Positions 8,044-14,530 of a stretch of DNA of 15,899 nt are shown one piece after another; position 1 is the stretch's first letter, and the number at the start of each line of letters is the position of its first letter. A model generated the notes under the pieces. It worked only from the letters and a program-made list of their open reading frames with translations, did not search any database and was not told the origin of the DNA. The translations under genes and the position numbers were made by a program. Source of the stretch: Bacteroidales bacterium (GTDB lineage Bacteria > Bacteroidota > Bacteroidia > Bacteroidales > UBA4181); contig JAITTD010000079.1 in the NCBI GenBank assembly GCA_031287245.1, forward strand, positions 1 to 15,899. The letters run 5' to 3'.

Positions 8044-8220
8044 ATGGCGAAAATAAATATCACATTGAATAAAAGTCTGATTCACGCAAGCAAACGCCAA
8101 GTGGCAACAGCCAAAGCGTTAGGTCTTGGCAAAATCAGTTCAACCGTTGTACATGAAGATACCCCACAGATTCTGGGTATGGTTGCAAAAGTGAATCATC
8201 TGGTAAGTGTCGAAAAGTAA
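8044..8220 (+). CDS. rpmD: 50S ribosomal protein L30
   Basis: This small 58-residue protein of the large subunit begins MAKINITLNKSLIHASKRQV and carries the conserved ATAKALGLGKISSTVVHEDTP and a C-terminal GMVAKVNHLVSVEK. Length is standard for bacterial L30 (about 58-60). It occupies the usual place between rpsE and rplO, 11 nt after rpsE. Confidence 0.96.
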   Translation: MAKINITLNKSLIHASKRQVATAKALGLGKISSTVVHEDTPQILGMVAKVNHLVSVEK

Positions 8221-8247
8221 TCTTTTTAAAAACAGAATTGGTTAATA

Positions 8248-8703
8248 ATGAATTTAAGTAATCTTACACCGGCAAAAGGCTCGGTACATTCAGAAGGCAA
8301 AAGGTTCGGGCGTGGACAGGGCAGCGGAAAAGGCGGCACTTCCACCAAAGGACACAAAGGGCAGAAAGCGATTTCGGGATATTCGCGAAAAGTAGGTTTC
8401 GAAGGAGGTCAAATGCCTTTGCAACGTCGTTTGCCGAAATTTGGTTTCAAAAATCCGTTCCGCAAGGAATACAAAGCAATCAATCTGGACGTGCTGGAAG
8501 CCTTTGCAGAAAAGAACGGCAGCACCTCTATTGATGTGAAAACCTTGATAGAAGCAGGTTTAGCGCCAAAAAACAGTTTGGTAAAAATCTTAGGTAGCGG
8601 AACCTTGACCAAGAAATTAGAAGTTAAAGCACACGCATTTTCAACTTCGGCTAAATCTGCCATCGAAGCATTGGAAGGGACAGCCGTAACACTTGAAAAT
8701 TGA
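8248..8703 (+). CDS. rplO: 50S ribosomal protein L15
   Basis: L15 is a late-assembly large-subunit protein with a long glycine- and lysine-rich extension that threads into 23S rRNA. The 151-residue product shows the conserved GRGQGSGKGGTSTKGHKGQK and FEGGQMPLQRRLPKFGFKN blocks. Its stop is TGA, evidence for the standard code. It ends 13 nt before secY. Confidence 0.97.
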   Translation: MNLSNLTPAKGSVHSEGKRFGRGQGSGKGGTSTKGHKGQKAISGYSRKVGFEGGQMPLQRRLPKFGFKNPFRKEYKAINLDVLEAFAEKNGSTSIDVKTLIEAGLAPKNSLVKILGSGTLTKKLEVKAHAFSTSAKSAIEALEGTAVTLEN

Positions 8704-8716
8704 AAACTGAAAATCA

Positions 8717-10057
8717 ATGAAATCCTTTATTCAAACATTAAAGAATATCTGGAAAATTGAAGAACTTCGTTCAAGGATCCTGTTTACACTCGGAATATTA
8801 GTGGTTTACAGACTTTGTTCGTTCGTTACTTTGCCGGGTATCGACCCTACCATGCTGGAGGAAATGCATAAGCAAACCGCAGGCGGTCTGATGGGTTTGC
8901 TGGATATGTTCTCGGGTGGCGCGTTTTCCAATGCCTCTATCGTGGCGCTGGGAATCATGCCCTATATTTCTGCATCTATCGTGGTGCAGTTGTTGGGAAT
9001 TGCCATTCCGTATTTTCAAAAAATGCAGCGCGAAGGAGAAAGCGGTCGCCGCAAAATCAATCAAATTACCCGTTATCTGACGATTGTGATTTTGATTCTG
9101 CAAGCGCCCACTTACCTGCTCAACCTGCAAAACCAAATTCCGGAAAAAGCATTTTTGCTCGGAACAAGTTATGATTTATGGGACAAGGTGCTGCATACCG
9201 TCATCCTCACCAGTGGAACGATGTTTGTGATGTGGCTCGGCGAACGTATTACCGACAAAGGTATAGGTAACGGTATCTCATTGATTATCATGGTGGGTAT
9301 CATCGCAAGACTTCCGCAATCGCTCGTACAGGAGTTGACATGGCGTTTGGAAAGTTCAGGCGGCGGATTGGTTGTCCTGCTGGTTGAAATCGTCATCTGG
9401 CTTGTAGTGATTGCCGTTTCCATCCTCTTGGTACAGGGAACACGCAAAATACCCGTTCAGTACGCAAAACGAATAGTAGGCAACAAGCAATACGGCGGTG
9501 TACGTCAGTATATCCCTCTGAAAGTGAATGCAGCCGGCGTTATGCCGATCATCTTTGCACAAGCGTTGATGTTCATACCGGTGACGTTGGCAGGATTTTC
9601 CACTTCCGGCGATTCATTGGGCAGTTTCCTGATAGCCATGACCGATCACTTGAGTTTTTGGTATAACCTTGTGTTCGCATTTCTGATTATTATTTTCACC
9701 TATTTCTACACAGCCGTTACGATCAACCCCACCCAAATGGCAGAAGATATGAAGCGCAACGGCGGGTTTATTCCGGGCGTGAAACCGGGTAAGAAAACGG
9801 TGGAGTATTTGGACTCTATCATGTCAAGAATCACTTTACCCGGCTCGCTTTTCCTGGCTTTTGTGGCGATATTGCCCACTTTTGCCCGCTTGCTGAAAAT
9901 AGGTGATCAATTTTCACAGTTCTTTGGCGGCACAACCCTGCTGATTATGGTGGGTGTTGTGTTGGATACCCTGCAACAAATCGAAAGCCATTTGTTGATG
10001 CGCCATTATGACGGCTTGATGAAAAGCGGACGTATAAAAGGACGTACCGGAAATTAA
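8717..10057 (+). CDS. secY: Preprotein translocase channel subunit SecY
   Basis: SecY is the core of the SecYEG protein-conducting channel in the inner membrane. The 446-residue product has the ten-helix layout. The N-terminal region includes RSRILFTLGILVVYRL and the plug-region GLLDMFSGGAF. The signature segments GIMPYISASIVVQLL and GITDKGIGNGIS (as RITDKGIGNGIS) are present. The cytoplasmic loops carry KIPVQYAKRIVG and NGGFIPGVKPGKKT. The C-terminus ends near RIKGRTGN. Length is normal and no breaks are seen. It is co-transcribed with ribosomal proteins, as in the standard spc operon. Confidence 0.97.
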   Translation: MKSFIQTLKNIWKIEELRSRILFTLGILVVYRLCSFVTLPGIDPTMLEEMHKQTAGGLMGLLDMFSGGAFSNASIVALGIMPYISASIVVQLLGIAIPYFQKMQREGESGRRKINQITRYLTIVILILQAPTYLLNLQNQIPEKAFLLGTSYDLWDKVLHTVILTSGTMFVMWLGERITDKGIGNGISLIIMVGIIARLPQSLVQELTWRLESSGGGLVVLLVEIVIWLVVIAVSILLVQGTRKIPVQYAKRIVGNKQYGGVRQYIPLKVNAAGVMPIIFAQALMFIPVTLAGFSTSGDSLGSFLIAMTDHLSFWYNLVFAFLIIIFTYFYTAVTINPTQMAEDMKRNGGFIPGVKPGKKTVEYLDSIMSRITLPGSLFLAFVAILPTFARLLKIGDQFSQFFGGTTLLIMVGVVLDTLQQIESHLLMRHYDGLMKSGRIKGRTGN

Positions 10058-10066
10058 AACTCATCA

Positions 10067-10852
10067 ATGCTTGAAAAAACCGACCAGGAGATAGAGTGGC
10101 TCAGAGCAAGCGCTTTGTTGGTATCAAAAACACTGGCAGAAGTAGGAAGTTTGGTTTGCCCCGGTGTCACTACCTTTGACTTGGACAAACGCGCAGAAGA
10201 ATATATCCGCGACAATGGCGCCAAGCCGGGATTCAAAGGGTATAACGGCTTTCCCAGCACCTTGTGCACCTCGGTCAACGGACAGGTAGTGCACGGCATA
10301 CCCAGCCGCAACACCGTTCTCAAAGAAGGTGACATAGTGTCGGTTGACTGCGGCGTTCTTTGGAACCGTTATTACGGCGACAGCGCTTACACCTTTTCGG
10401 TGGGCGAAGTAAGCGAATCAACCCAAAAATTGCTGCGGGTTACCAAAGAATGTCTGTTCAAAGGCATCGAAGCGGCAATAGCAAGAAACAGGATCGGCGA
10501 TATAGCATGGGCTGTACAGGAACATGCCGAACGCAACAAATTTTCAGTGGTTCGCGAGTTGGTCGGTCATGGTATCGGCACCGATATGCACGAAAAACCC
10601 GAAGTGCCTAATTATGGTCGCAGAGGATCCGGTGCACGCCTGCGTAAAAACATGGTGATTTGCATCGAGCCGATGATTAACCTGGGCAGGAAGGATGTAA
10701 TAGAGGAAAAAGACGGATGGACAATCCGCACCAAAGACAATCAACCGTCAGCACATTTTGAACTGACAGTTGCCATAGGCGAACAAAAAGCAGATGTATT
10801 GTCCACCTTTGCCTTTATTGACGAAAAATTGAAACCTAATTTAGCATCATAA
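10067..10852 (+). CDS. map: Type I methionine aminopeptidase
   Basis: The enzyme removes the initiator methionine from new proteins using a two-metal centre. All five metal ligands can be placed: D94, D105, H168 (in ELVGHGIG), E201 (in CIEPMI) and E232 (in HFELTVAI). The spacing is the same as in the E. coli enzyme, shifted by three residues. The 261-residue length is that of a minimal bacterial type I enzyme. It starts 9 nt after secY, and its stop directly abuts the infA start. Confidence 0.97.
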   Translation: MLEKTDQEIEWLRASALLVSKTLAEVGSLVCPGVTTFDLDKRAEEYIRDNGAKPGFKGYNGFPSTLCTSVNGQVVHGIPSRNTVLKEGDIVSVDCGVLWNRYYGDSAYTFSVGEVSESTQKLLRVTKECLFKGIEAAIARNRIGDIAWAVQEHAERNKFSVVRELVGHGIGTDMHEKPEVPNYGRRGSGARLRKNMVICIEPMINLGRKDVIEEKDGWTIRTKDNQPSAHFELTVAIGEQKADVLSTFAFIDEKLKPNLAS

Positions 10853-11068
10853 GTGAAGCAACTTTTTATAGAACAGGATGGTACGATACTGGAAGCCTTG
10901 TCCAACGCAATGTTTCGTGTTGAATTGGAGAATGGTCATATCGTTACCGCACACATTTCAGGCAAGATGCGGATGAACTACATCAAAATTCTGCCGGGGG
11001 ACAAGGTGAAACTTGAAATGTCGCCTTACGACCTGACAAAAGGACGCATCAAGTTCCGCTATAAATAA
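10853..11068 (+). CDS. infA: Translation initiation factor IF-1
   Basis: IF-1 occupies the A site of the 30S subunit during initiation. The 71-residue OB-fold protein contains IEQDGTILEALSNAMFRVEL, HISGKMRMNYIKILPGDKV and LTKGRIKFRYK, a full match to the family. It starts with GTG immediately after the map stop (zero-base spacing), which suggests translational coupling. It is the last gene of the operon. The rpmJ-rpsM-rpsK-rpsD-rpoA-rplQ run that normally follows is absent. Confidence 0.96.
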   Translation: MKQLFIEQDGTILEALSNAMFRVELENGHIVTAHISGKMRMNYIKILPGDKVKLEMSPYDLTKGRIKFRYK

Positions 11069-11210
11069 CGAAACAACCTGTAGCGTGAGGATACTTTTGC
11101 GAAAAAGTCTTAACAGTTGTAAGGTGCTGTTGAAATTTTGTTGTGCAAAAATCATCACAGAAACCCCCAGATAACTCATTTTTTCTTCTTTTTTTCTTTT
11201 TTGTTGAATT

Positions 11211-11244
11211 TTTGAGGATTTCCCAAAAAGAAATGTTATTTTTG
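11211..11244 (+). promoter_or_regulatory. Promoter of the cold-shock gene
   Basis: TTTG (11211-11214) and the -7 box TATTTTTG (11237-11244) are 22 nt apart, in a T-rich tract. The leader to the ATG at 11276 would be only about 25 nt, so the long cold-responsive leader of E. coli cspA is not present. Between infA and this promoter I see a small hairpin with a GCGA loop (11093-11108) but no convincing terminator. Confidence 0.6.
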
Positions 11245-11275
11245 TATTTTTATTTATCAATATTTTTTTACAAAC

Positions 11276-11470
11276 ATGAAAGGTAAAGTCAAATGGTTTG
11301 ATCCCGGCAAAGGATTTGGGTTCATACAAACAGAAGAAGGAAAAGATGTCTTTGTTCATTATTCGGGCATCGTAAAGGAAGGCTTCAAAACCCTGGATCA
11401 GGGACAGGAAGTTGAGTTTGAAATTACGAACGGCACAAGAGGACCTCAAGCAGTTGAAGTAACGTTTTAG
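11276..11470 (+). CDS. Cold-shock domain protein (CspA family)
   Basis: This 64-residue single cold-shock OB-fold protein binds single-stranded RNA or DNA and acts as an RNA chaperone. Both RNA-binding motifs are visible: KGFGFI (RNP1) and DVFVHY (RNP2), after the strand MKGKVKWFDPG. Length is typical of a stand-alone cold-shock domain. It has its own promoter and stands between the ribosomal operon and dnaK. Whether it is cold-induced or constitutive cannot be read from the sequence. Confidence 0.95.
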   Translation: MKGKVKWFDPGKGFGFIQTEEGKDVFVHYSGIVKEGFKTLDQGQEVEFEITNGTRGPQAVEVTF

Positions 11471-11471
11471 T

Positions 11472-11578
11472 TGATTCGGGGGATTTCGGTGGTGATTCAA
11501 TCGTGATTCGGTTGTGCTTCATTGTCAATTATCAACTGTCAATTGTCAGTTTTTCGACCAAAGTCTGACAATATGTCG
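11472..11578. repeat. Cluster of short direct and inverted repeats in the cspA-dnaK intergenic region
   Basis: GTGATTC occurs at 11492 and 11503, one helical turn apart, and TGATTCGG at 11472 and 11504. Downstream, TGTCA occurs at 11523, 11537 and 11544. An 8-bp inverted repeat, ATTGTCAG (11542-11549) and CTGACAAT (11565-11572), has a 15-nt spacer. A weak stem AACTG/CAGTT followed by T's (11534-11554) might terminate cspA. The cluster lies just upstream of the sigma-54-like element and could be activator-binding sequence. Confidence 0.55.
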
Positions 11579-11601
11579 CATTTTAAGTGCAAAAATCTAA
11601 A

Positions 11602-11617
11602 TGGCACAATCCTTGAA
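11602..11617 (+). promoter_or_regulatory. Sigma-54-like -24/-12 element upstream of dnaK
   Basis: TGGCAC, five bases, then TTGAA fits the RpoN consensus TGGCAC-N5-TTGCW with one mismatch at the -12 C. Transcription would start near 11628, about 36 nt before the dnaK ATG. No TAnnTTTG box is visible between cspA and dnaK. This is a pattern match only. Confidence 0.5.
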
Positions 11618-11663
11618 TACAAGATTGGTAAAATAGATTTTTTAAACTTAAAAAAACATATCA

Positions 11664-13571
11664 ATGGGCAAAATAATAGGAATTGACTTAGGCACCACAA
11701 ATTCATGTGTTGCAGTCATGGAAGGCAGTGAGCCAATAGTAATCCCCAATAACGAAGGGCGCAGAACGACACCATCCATTGTCGCTTTTGTGGAGAACGG
11801 CGAACGCAAGGTGGGAGATCCCGCCAAACGTCAGGCAATCACCAATCCGCGGAATACCGTGTATTCTATCAAAAGATTCATGGGCGAAACCTACGATCAG
11901 GTGACAAAAGAAACAGCCAATGTGTCATATTCTGTCATCAAAGGTGACAATAATACACCTCGTGTAAAAATAGACGACCGTCCCTATACTCCGCAGGAAA
12001 TTTCTGCCATCGTTCTTCAAAAAATGAAGAAAACGGCAGAAGATTATCTGGGGCAGGAAGTGACAGAAGCCGTTATCACCGTTCCCGCCTATTTCAGCGA
12101 CTCACAGCGCCAAGCGACTAAAGAAGCCGGAGAAATAGCCGGTCTTACCGTTAAACGTATCATCAATGAGCCGACAGCAGCAGCTTTGGCTTATGGTATG
12201 GACAAGAAAAACAGGGATATGAAGATAGCAGTCTTCGACCTTGGCGGCGGTACATTCGATATATCCATTCTCGAATTAGGCGATGGCGTGTTTGAAGTGA
12301 AATCCACCAATGGCGATACCCACCTCGGTGGCGACGACTTCGACCAAGTGATTATCAATTGGCTGGCAGAAGAATTTAAAAAAGACGAAGGGCTTGACCT
12401 GCGCAAAGATCCGATGGCACTGCAACGCTTGAAAGAAGCCGCAGAAAAGGCAAAGATAGAGTTGTCGAACAGTTCGCAAACCGAAATCAACCTGCCATAC
12501 ATCATGCCGGTGGACGGTATTCCCAAACATTTGGTAAAAACCCTCACCCGCGCACAATTTGAACAACTGGCAGACAAATTGATTCAATCCACACTGGAAC
12601 CTTGCAAAAAAGCCTTGTCGGACGCGGGACTTTCAGTGAGTGAAATCAATGAAATCATCCTCGTGGGCGGTTCGACACGTATTCCTGCCATCCAGAATTT
12701 GGTAGAGAAATTTTTCGGAAAAGTGCCTTCCAAAGGTGTTAATCCCGACGAAGTGGTGGCAGTGGGCGCAGCCATACAAGGCGGCGTGCTGACCGGAGAA
12801 ATCAAAGACGTATTGTTGCTCGACGTTACCCCGCTGTCATTGGGTATCGAAACCCTCGGCGGCGTGATGACCAAATTGATAGAATCCAACTCAACCATTC
12901 CGATTAAGAAGACCGAAACCTTTTCCACGGCTTCCGACAACCAACCATCCGTTGAAATCCACATATTGCAGGGCGAACGTCCTATGGCAAGCGGCAACAA
13001 AACCATCGGACGGTTCCACTTGGACGGTATTCCGCCGGCACCGCGCGGCGTTCCGCAAATCGAAGTAGCATTTGATATTGACGCCAACGGCATCCTGAAC
13101 GTATCTGCACGCGACAAAGGGACAGGCAAACAGCAGAGCATCCGCATCGAAGCATCGTCGGGACTGACCGATCAGGAAATCCAGAAGATGAAAGCCGAAG
13201 CCGAAGCCAACGCCGAAGCCGACAAGGCAGCCATCGACAAGGTGAACAAGATCAACAAAGCCGACAGCCTGATTTTCCAAACGGAAAAGAACCTGAAAGA
13301 GTTTGGCGATAAACTGCCTGCCGACAAGAAGGAACCGATTGAAACCGCTCTCAACAAACTGAAAGAAGCTGTCAAGGTACAGGATATCCCTGCTGTTGAC
13401 GCGGCTATGGAAGAGTTGAACAGCGTATTTCAGGCAGCATCCGAAGAAATGTACAAAGCTGGAGCACAAGCCGGAACACCGCCGCCGCAAGAACCGTTTA
13501 ATGCAGGTCAAAGCACCGGAAAAAGTGGCAACGATGAGGTTACCGACGTCGATTTTGAGGAAGTGAAATAA
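11664..13571 (+). CDS. dnaK: Hsp70 chaperone DnaK
   Basis: DnaK binds exposed hydrophobic segments in an ATP-controlled cycle with J-domain proteins and GrpE. The 635-residue product is complete. The nucleotide-binding domain (about 1-380) has IIGIDLGTTNSCVAVMEG, FDLGGGTFDISI and ILVGGSTRIPAIQ. The interdomain linker VLLLDVTPLSLGIETLGG lies near residue 383. The substrate-binding domain and helical lid follow, then a tail ending DVDFEEVK, as in other Bacteroidota. No grpE or dnaJ is adjacent; a DjlA-like J protein lies elsewhere in the window. Expression is possibly driven by the sigma-54-like element upstream, and the gene ends at a strong terminator. Confidence 0.98.
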   Translation: MGKIIGIDLGTTNSCVAVMEGSEPIVIPNNEGRRTTPSIVAFVENGERKVGDPAKRQAITNPRNTVYSIKRFMGETYDQVTKETANVSYSVIKGDNNTPRVKIDDRPYTPQEISAIVLQKMKKTAEDYLGQEVTEAVITVPAYFSDSQRQATKEAGEIAGLTVKRIINEPTAAALAYGMDKKNRDMKIAVFDLGGGTFDISILELGDGVFEVKSTNGDTHLGGDDFDQVIINWLAEEFKKDEGLDLRKDPMALQRLKEAAEKAKIELSNSSQTEINLPYIMPVDGIPKHLVKTLTRAQFEQLADKLIQSTLEPCKKALSDAGLSVSEINEIILVGGSTRIPAIQNLVEKFFGKVPSKGVNPDEVVAVGAAIQGGVLTGEIKDVLLLDVTPLSLGIETLGGVMTKLIESNSTIPIKKTETFSTASDNQPSVEIHILQGERPMASGNKTIGRFHLDGIPPAPRGVPQIEVAFDIDANGILNVSARDKGTGKQQSIRIEASSGLTDQEIQKMKAEAEANAEADKAAIDKVNKINKADSLIFQTEKNLKEFGDKLPADKKEPIETALNKLKEAVKVQDIPAVDAAMEELNSVFQAASEEMYKAGAQAGTPPPQEPFNAGQSTGKSGNDEVTDVDFEEVK

Positions 13572-13603
13572 AGCCCCAAAACAAGCAGTAATTAAAAATA
13601 GAT

Positions 13604-13637
13604 AAAAAGGTGTAACCTAATAAGTTACACCTTTTTT
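13604..13637 (+). terminator. Intrinsic terminator of dnaK
   Basis: A 13-bp perfect stem (AAAAAGGTGTAAC / GTTACACCTTTTT) surrounds a 7-nt loop. The A-tract and T-tract flank the GC part symmetrically, so it should work in both directions. It marks the boundary between the housekeeping block and the accessory region to the right. Confidence 0.92.
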
Positions 13638-13641
13638 ATTG

Positions 13642-13663
13642 ATAAATATTTCGTGATATTTAT
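13642..13663. repeat. AT-rich inverted repeat next to the dnaK terminator
   Basis: ATAAATAT and ATATTTAT are perfectly complementary around a 6-nt spacer. It begins 4 nt after the dnaK terminator, at the edge of the accessory region. It could be a junction or recombinase site, but no matching second copy is in the window. Confidence 0.45.
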
Positions 13664-13683
13664 GCTAACTTGTTTAAGCGAGA

Positions 13684-13710
13684 GCAAAACCGAACTTGTT
13701 CGAGTTTTGC
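13684..13710. repeat. REP-like palindrome (GCAAAACCGAAC ... GTTCGAGTTTTGC)
   Basis: The arms pair over 12 bp apart from one bulged A (13103-type position 13703), with the centre at CGAACTTGTTCG. It lies in apparently non-coding DNA flanked by GCGAGA and CCGAGCG. From general experience such palindromes recur in intergenic DNA and integrase ends of Bacteroidota, but I cannot confirm copy number here. Confidence 0.5.
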
Positions 13711-13729
13711 CGAGCGTAGCAACTTGGGC

Positions 13730-13954
13730 ATTAGCCAACAGTTGCCCGACCCCTCGTGGATTTCCAAGCCGTTGGAAAGATGGATAAAAGCCACAGGCAT
13801 TACATTCCATTGTTTCCAACATACTTTCGCTACGCTGCAATTAACCAATGGCACAGATATTTATGCAATCGGCAAAATGTTAGGGCATACCAAATTTGAA
13901 AAAAATCATATTATATTTAAATTTGAAATAAAAGAAGTATCTTTGCAAAATTAA
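13730..13954 (+). pseudogene. Remnant of a tyrosine-family site-specific recombinase (C-terminal fragment)
   Basis: Translation of 13757-13906 gives LERWIKATGITFHCFQHTFATLQLTNG followed by TDIYAIGKMLGHT. This matches the C-terminal catalytic region of Bacteroidota tyrosine integrases. The N-terminal DNA-binding part and the first catalytic arginine are absent. The HxxR motif reads HCFQ, so the second arginine is lost. The usual residues between GIT and ITFH appear deleted, and the frame ends before the region holding the catalytic tyrosine. The upstream part of the open frame overlaps the palindrome and is not recombinase. The gene is dead and marks a past integration event beside the Hxs genes. 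The window contains no intact integrase. Confidence 0.82.
13938..13945 (+). promoter_or_regulatory. -7 box of the putative Hxs operon transcript
   Basis: TATCTTTG followed by CA is a good Bacteroidota -7 box (TAnnTTTG). A TTTG lies upstream at 13922-13925, but its spacing is short (12 nt), so the -33 element is doubtful. Transcription would start near 13952 and give a leader of about 275 nt before hxsD, overlapping the end of the integrase remnant. Confidence 0.6.
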
Positions 13955-14013
13955 TTAGACAATTAAAATAGTTATAAGAAATAGAATAATAGTAACATAA
14001 AATATTAATAAAC

Positions 14014-14182
14014 GGGCTTTTAGCCTTTATTCTCGTCTCTGAAATCTACCAAAATTTCAAAATCACTCGAGTTTAAAGTGCAAAGGTTCCTGTCTTCGGG
14101 CGGGAACTGTTTGCGCTTATTTGAGTGAACGGTTTTGGTAGAACCACAGAGACAAATAAGCATTTAGCGAGCAGTTTTCGCT
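14014..14182 (+). ncRNA. Structured RNA leader upstream of hxsD (rod-like hairpin with UUCG tetraloop)
   Basis: No ORF fits here, but the strand folds on itself regularly. The core is 14035-14153. GTCTCTG (14035-14041) pairs with 14147-14153. TCTACCAAAA (14045-14054) pairs with 14133-14142. TCACTCGA (14063-14070) pairs with 14121-14128. The span 14076-14094 pairs with 14099-14118, with one bulge at 14109, and closes on a C(UUCG)G tetraloop (loop 14095-14098). I count about 44 pairs, five of them G-U, separated by small internal loops. Small hairpins flank the core (14014-14026, and 14166-14182 with a T-run). It matches no family I can name. It could be a cis-regulatory leader of the Hxs operon or an independent small RNA. 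Confidence 0.7.
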
Positions 14183-14187
14183 CTTTT
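14166..14187 (+). terminator. Weak terminator/attenuator-like hairpin before hxsD
   Basis: AGCGA and TCGCT form a 5-bp stem with a 7-nt loop, followed by CTTTTATT. It lies 39 nt before the hxsD start and just downstream of the rod structure. It could release the leader as a small RNA or attenuate the operon, but the stem is short. Confidence 0.4.
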
Positions 14188-14201
14188 ATTAAGTTTAAGG
14201 G

Positions 14202-14214
14202 TTGAAAATTTCAA
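14202..14214. promoter_or_regulatory. Inverted repeat TTGAAA-A-TTTCAA just upstream of hxsD
   Basis: A 6-bp perfect inverted repeat with a one-base centre lies 12 nt before the hxsD ATG. The 12-mer AAAATTTCAAAA that overlaps it also occurs at 14051-14062, in an internal loop of the rod, and at 14235-14246, inside the hxsD start region. It may be an operator or translation-control site, or simply AT-rich repetition. Confidence 0.35.
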
Positions 14215-14226
14215 AACTCAAAAAAT

Positions 14227-14526
14227 ATGACAGAAAAATTTCAAAACAAACTCACAGTTAACGTAGATTTGAATATCTACAAGCAAGAAGTAATCACTTC
14301 TGCAATCCACAAATTTACGGACAAGTGCTTTGTGTCGCAAAACAAAGCGGATAATGTAATTCAAGTTGCATTTTCGGTAAAATCCGAACAATCTGTAAGT
14401 CTTGAATTGTTGGTAAAAGAGTTTGAAAATGAACTCATTGACCAACAAGTACGCTACGACACCGAACAAAAATTCGGACACATTCGTAATCTTATCGTTC
14501 AACAGGCATTTGCCCCAATCAGTTAA
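14227..14526 (+). CDS. hxsD: His-Xaa-Ser system protein HxsD
   Basis: HxsD is a small protein of unknown molecular role that is consistently encoded with the radical SAM pair HxsB and HxsC and the repeat protein HxsA. The 99-residue product fits. The N-terminal strand is LTVNVDLNIYKQEVITSAIHKFTD. The family region equivalent to the LLNDYxLRE motif reads ENELIDQQVRYDTE (67-80). The C-terminus GHIRNLIVQQAF is typical. The ATG at 14227 is the only start that keeps this layout, and hxsB follows after 4 nt, so the two form an operon. Base composition is AT-richer than in the ribosomal and dnaK regions. Confidence 0.85.
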   Translation: MTEKFQNKLTVNVDLNIYKQEVITSAIHKFTDKCFVSQNKADNVIQVAFSVKSEQSVSLELLVKEFENELIDQQVRYDTEQKFGHIRNLIVQQAFAPIS

Positions 14527-14530
14527 TCGT

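Noticed and set aside
11092..11099. TACTTTTG as a second promoter downstream of infA
   Set aside because: It fits the -7 consensus but has no -33 element, overlaps a small hairpin and lies about 180 nt from the next gene; too weak to list.
11069..11275. rpmJ (L36) expected after infA
   Set aside because: I found no short frame with the L36 cysteine/histidine pattern between infA and cspA.
10958..11500. A 180-residue minus-strand frame across infA and cspA
   Set aside because: It covers two conserved genes and their promoter in antisense, and its translation has low-complexity Phe/Lys runs from the T-rich tract.
12584..13511. Long open frames on the minus strand opposite dnaK (187 and 206 residues)
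   Set aside because: They are antisense to a fully conserved dnaK and their translations resemble no family; codon bias of the plus-strand gene explains them.
13670..13729. Treating the whole 94-residue frame from 13670 as an intact gene
   Set aside because: Its first part overlaps the REP-like palindrome and has no recombinase similarity; only the later part matches, and it lacks catalytic residues.
14014..14182. A retron msr-msd or a CRISPR element as the explanation of the folded region
   Set aside because: No reverse transcriptase is seen nearby, and there are no spaced repeats; the pairing is a single nested rod.
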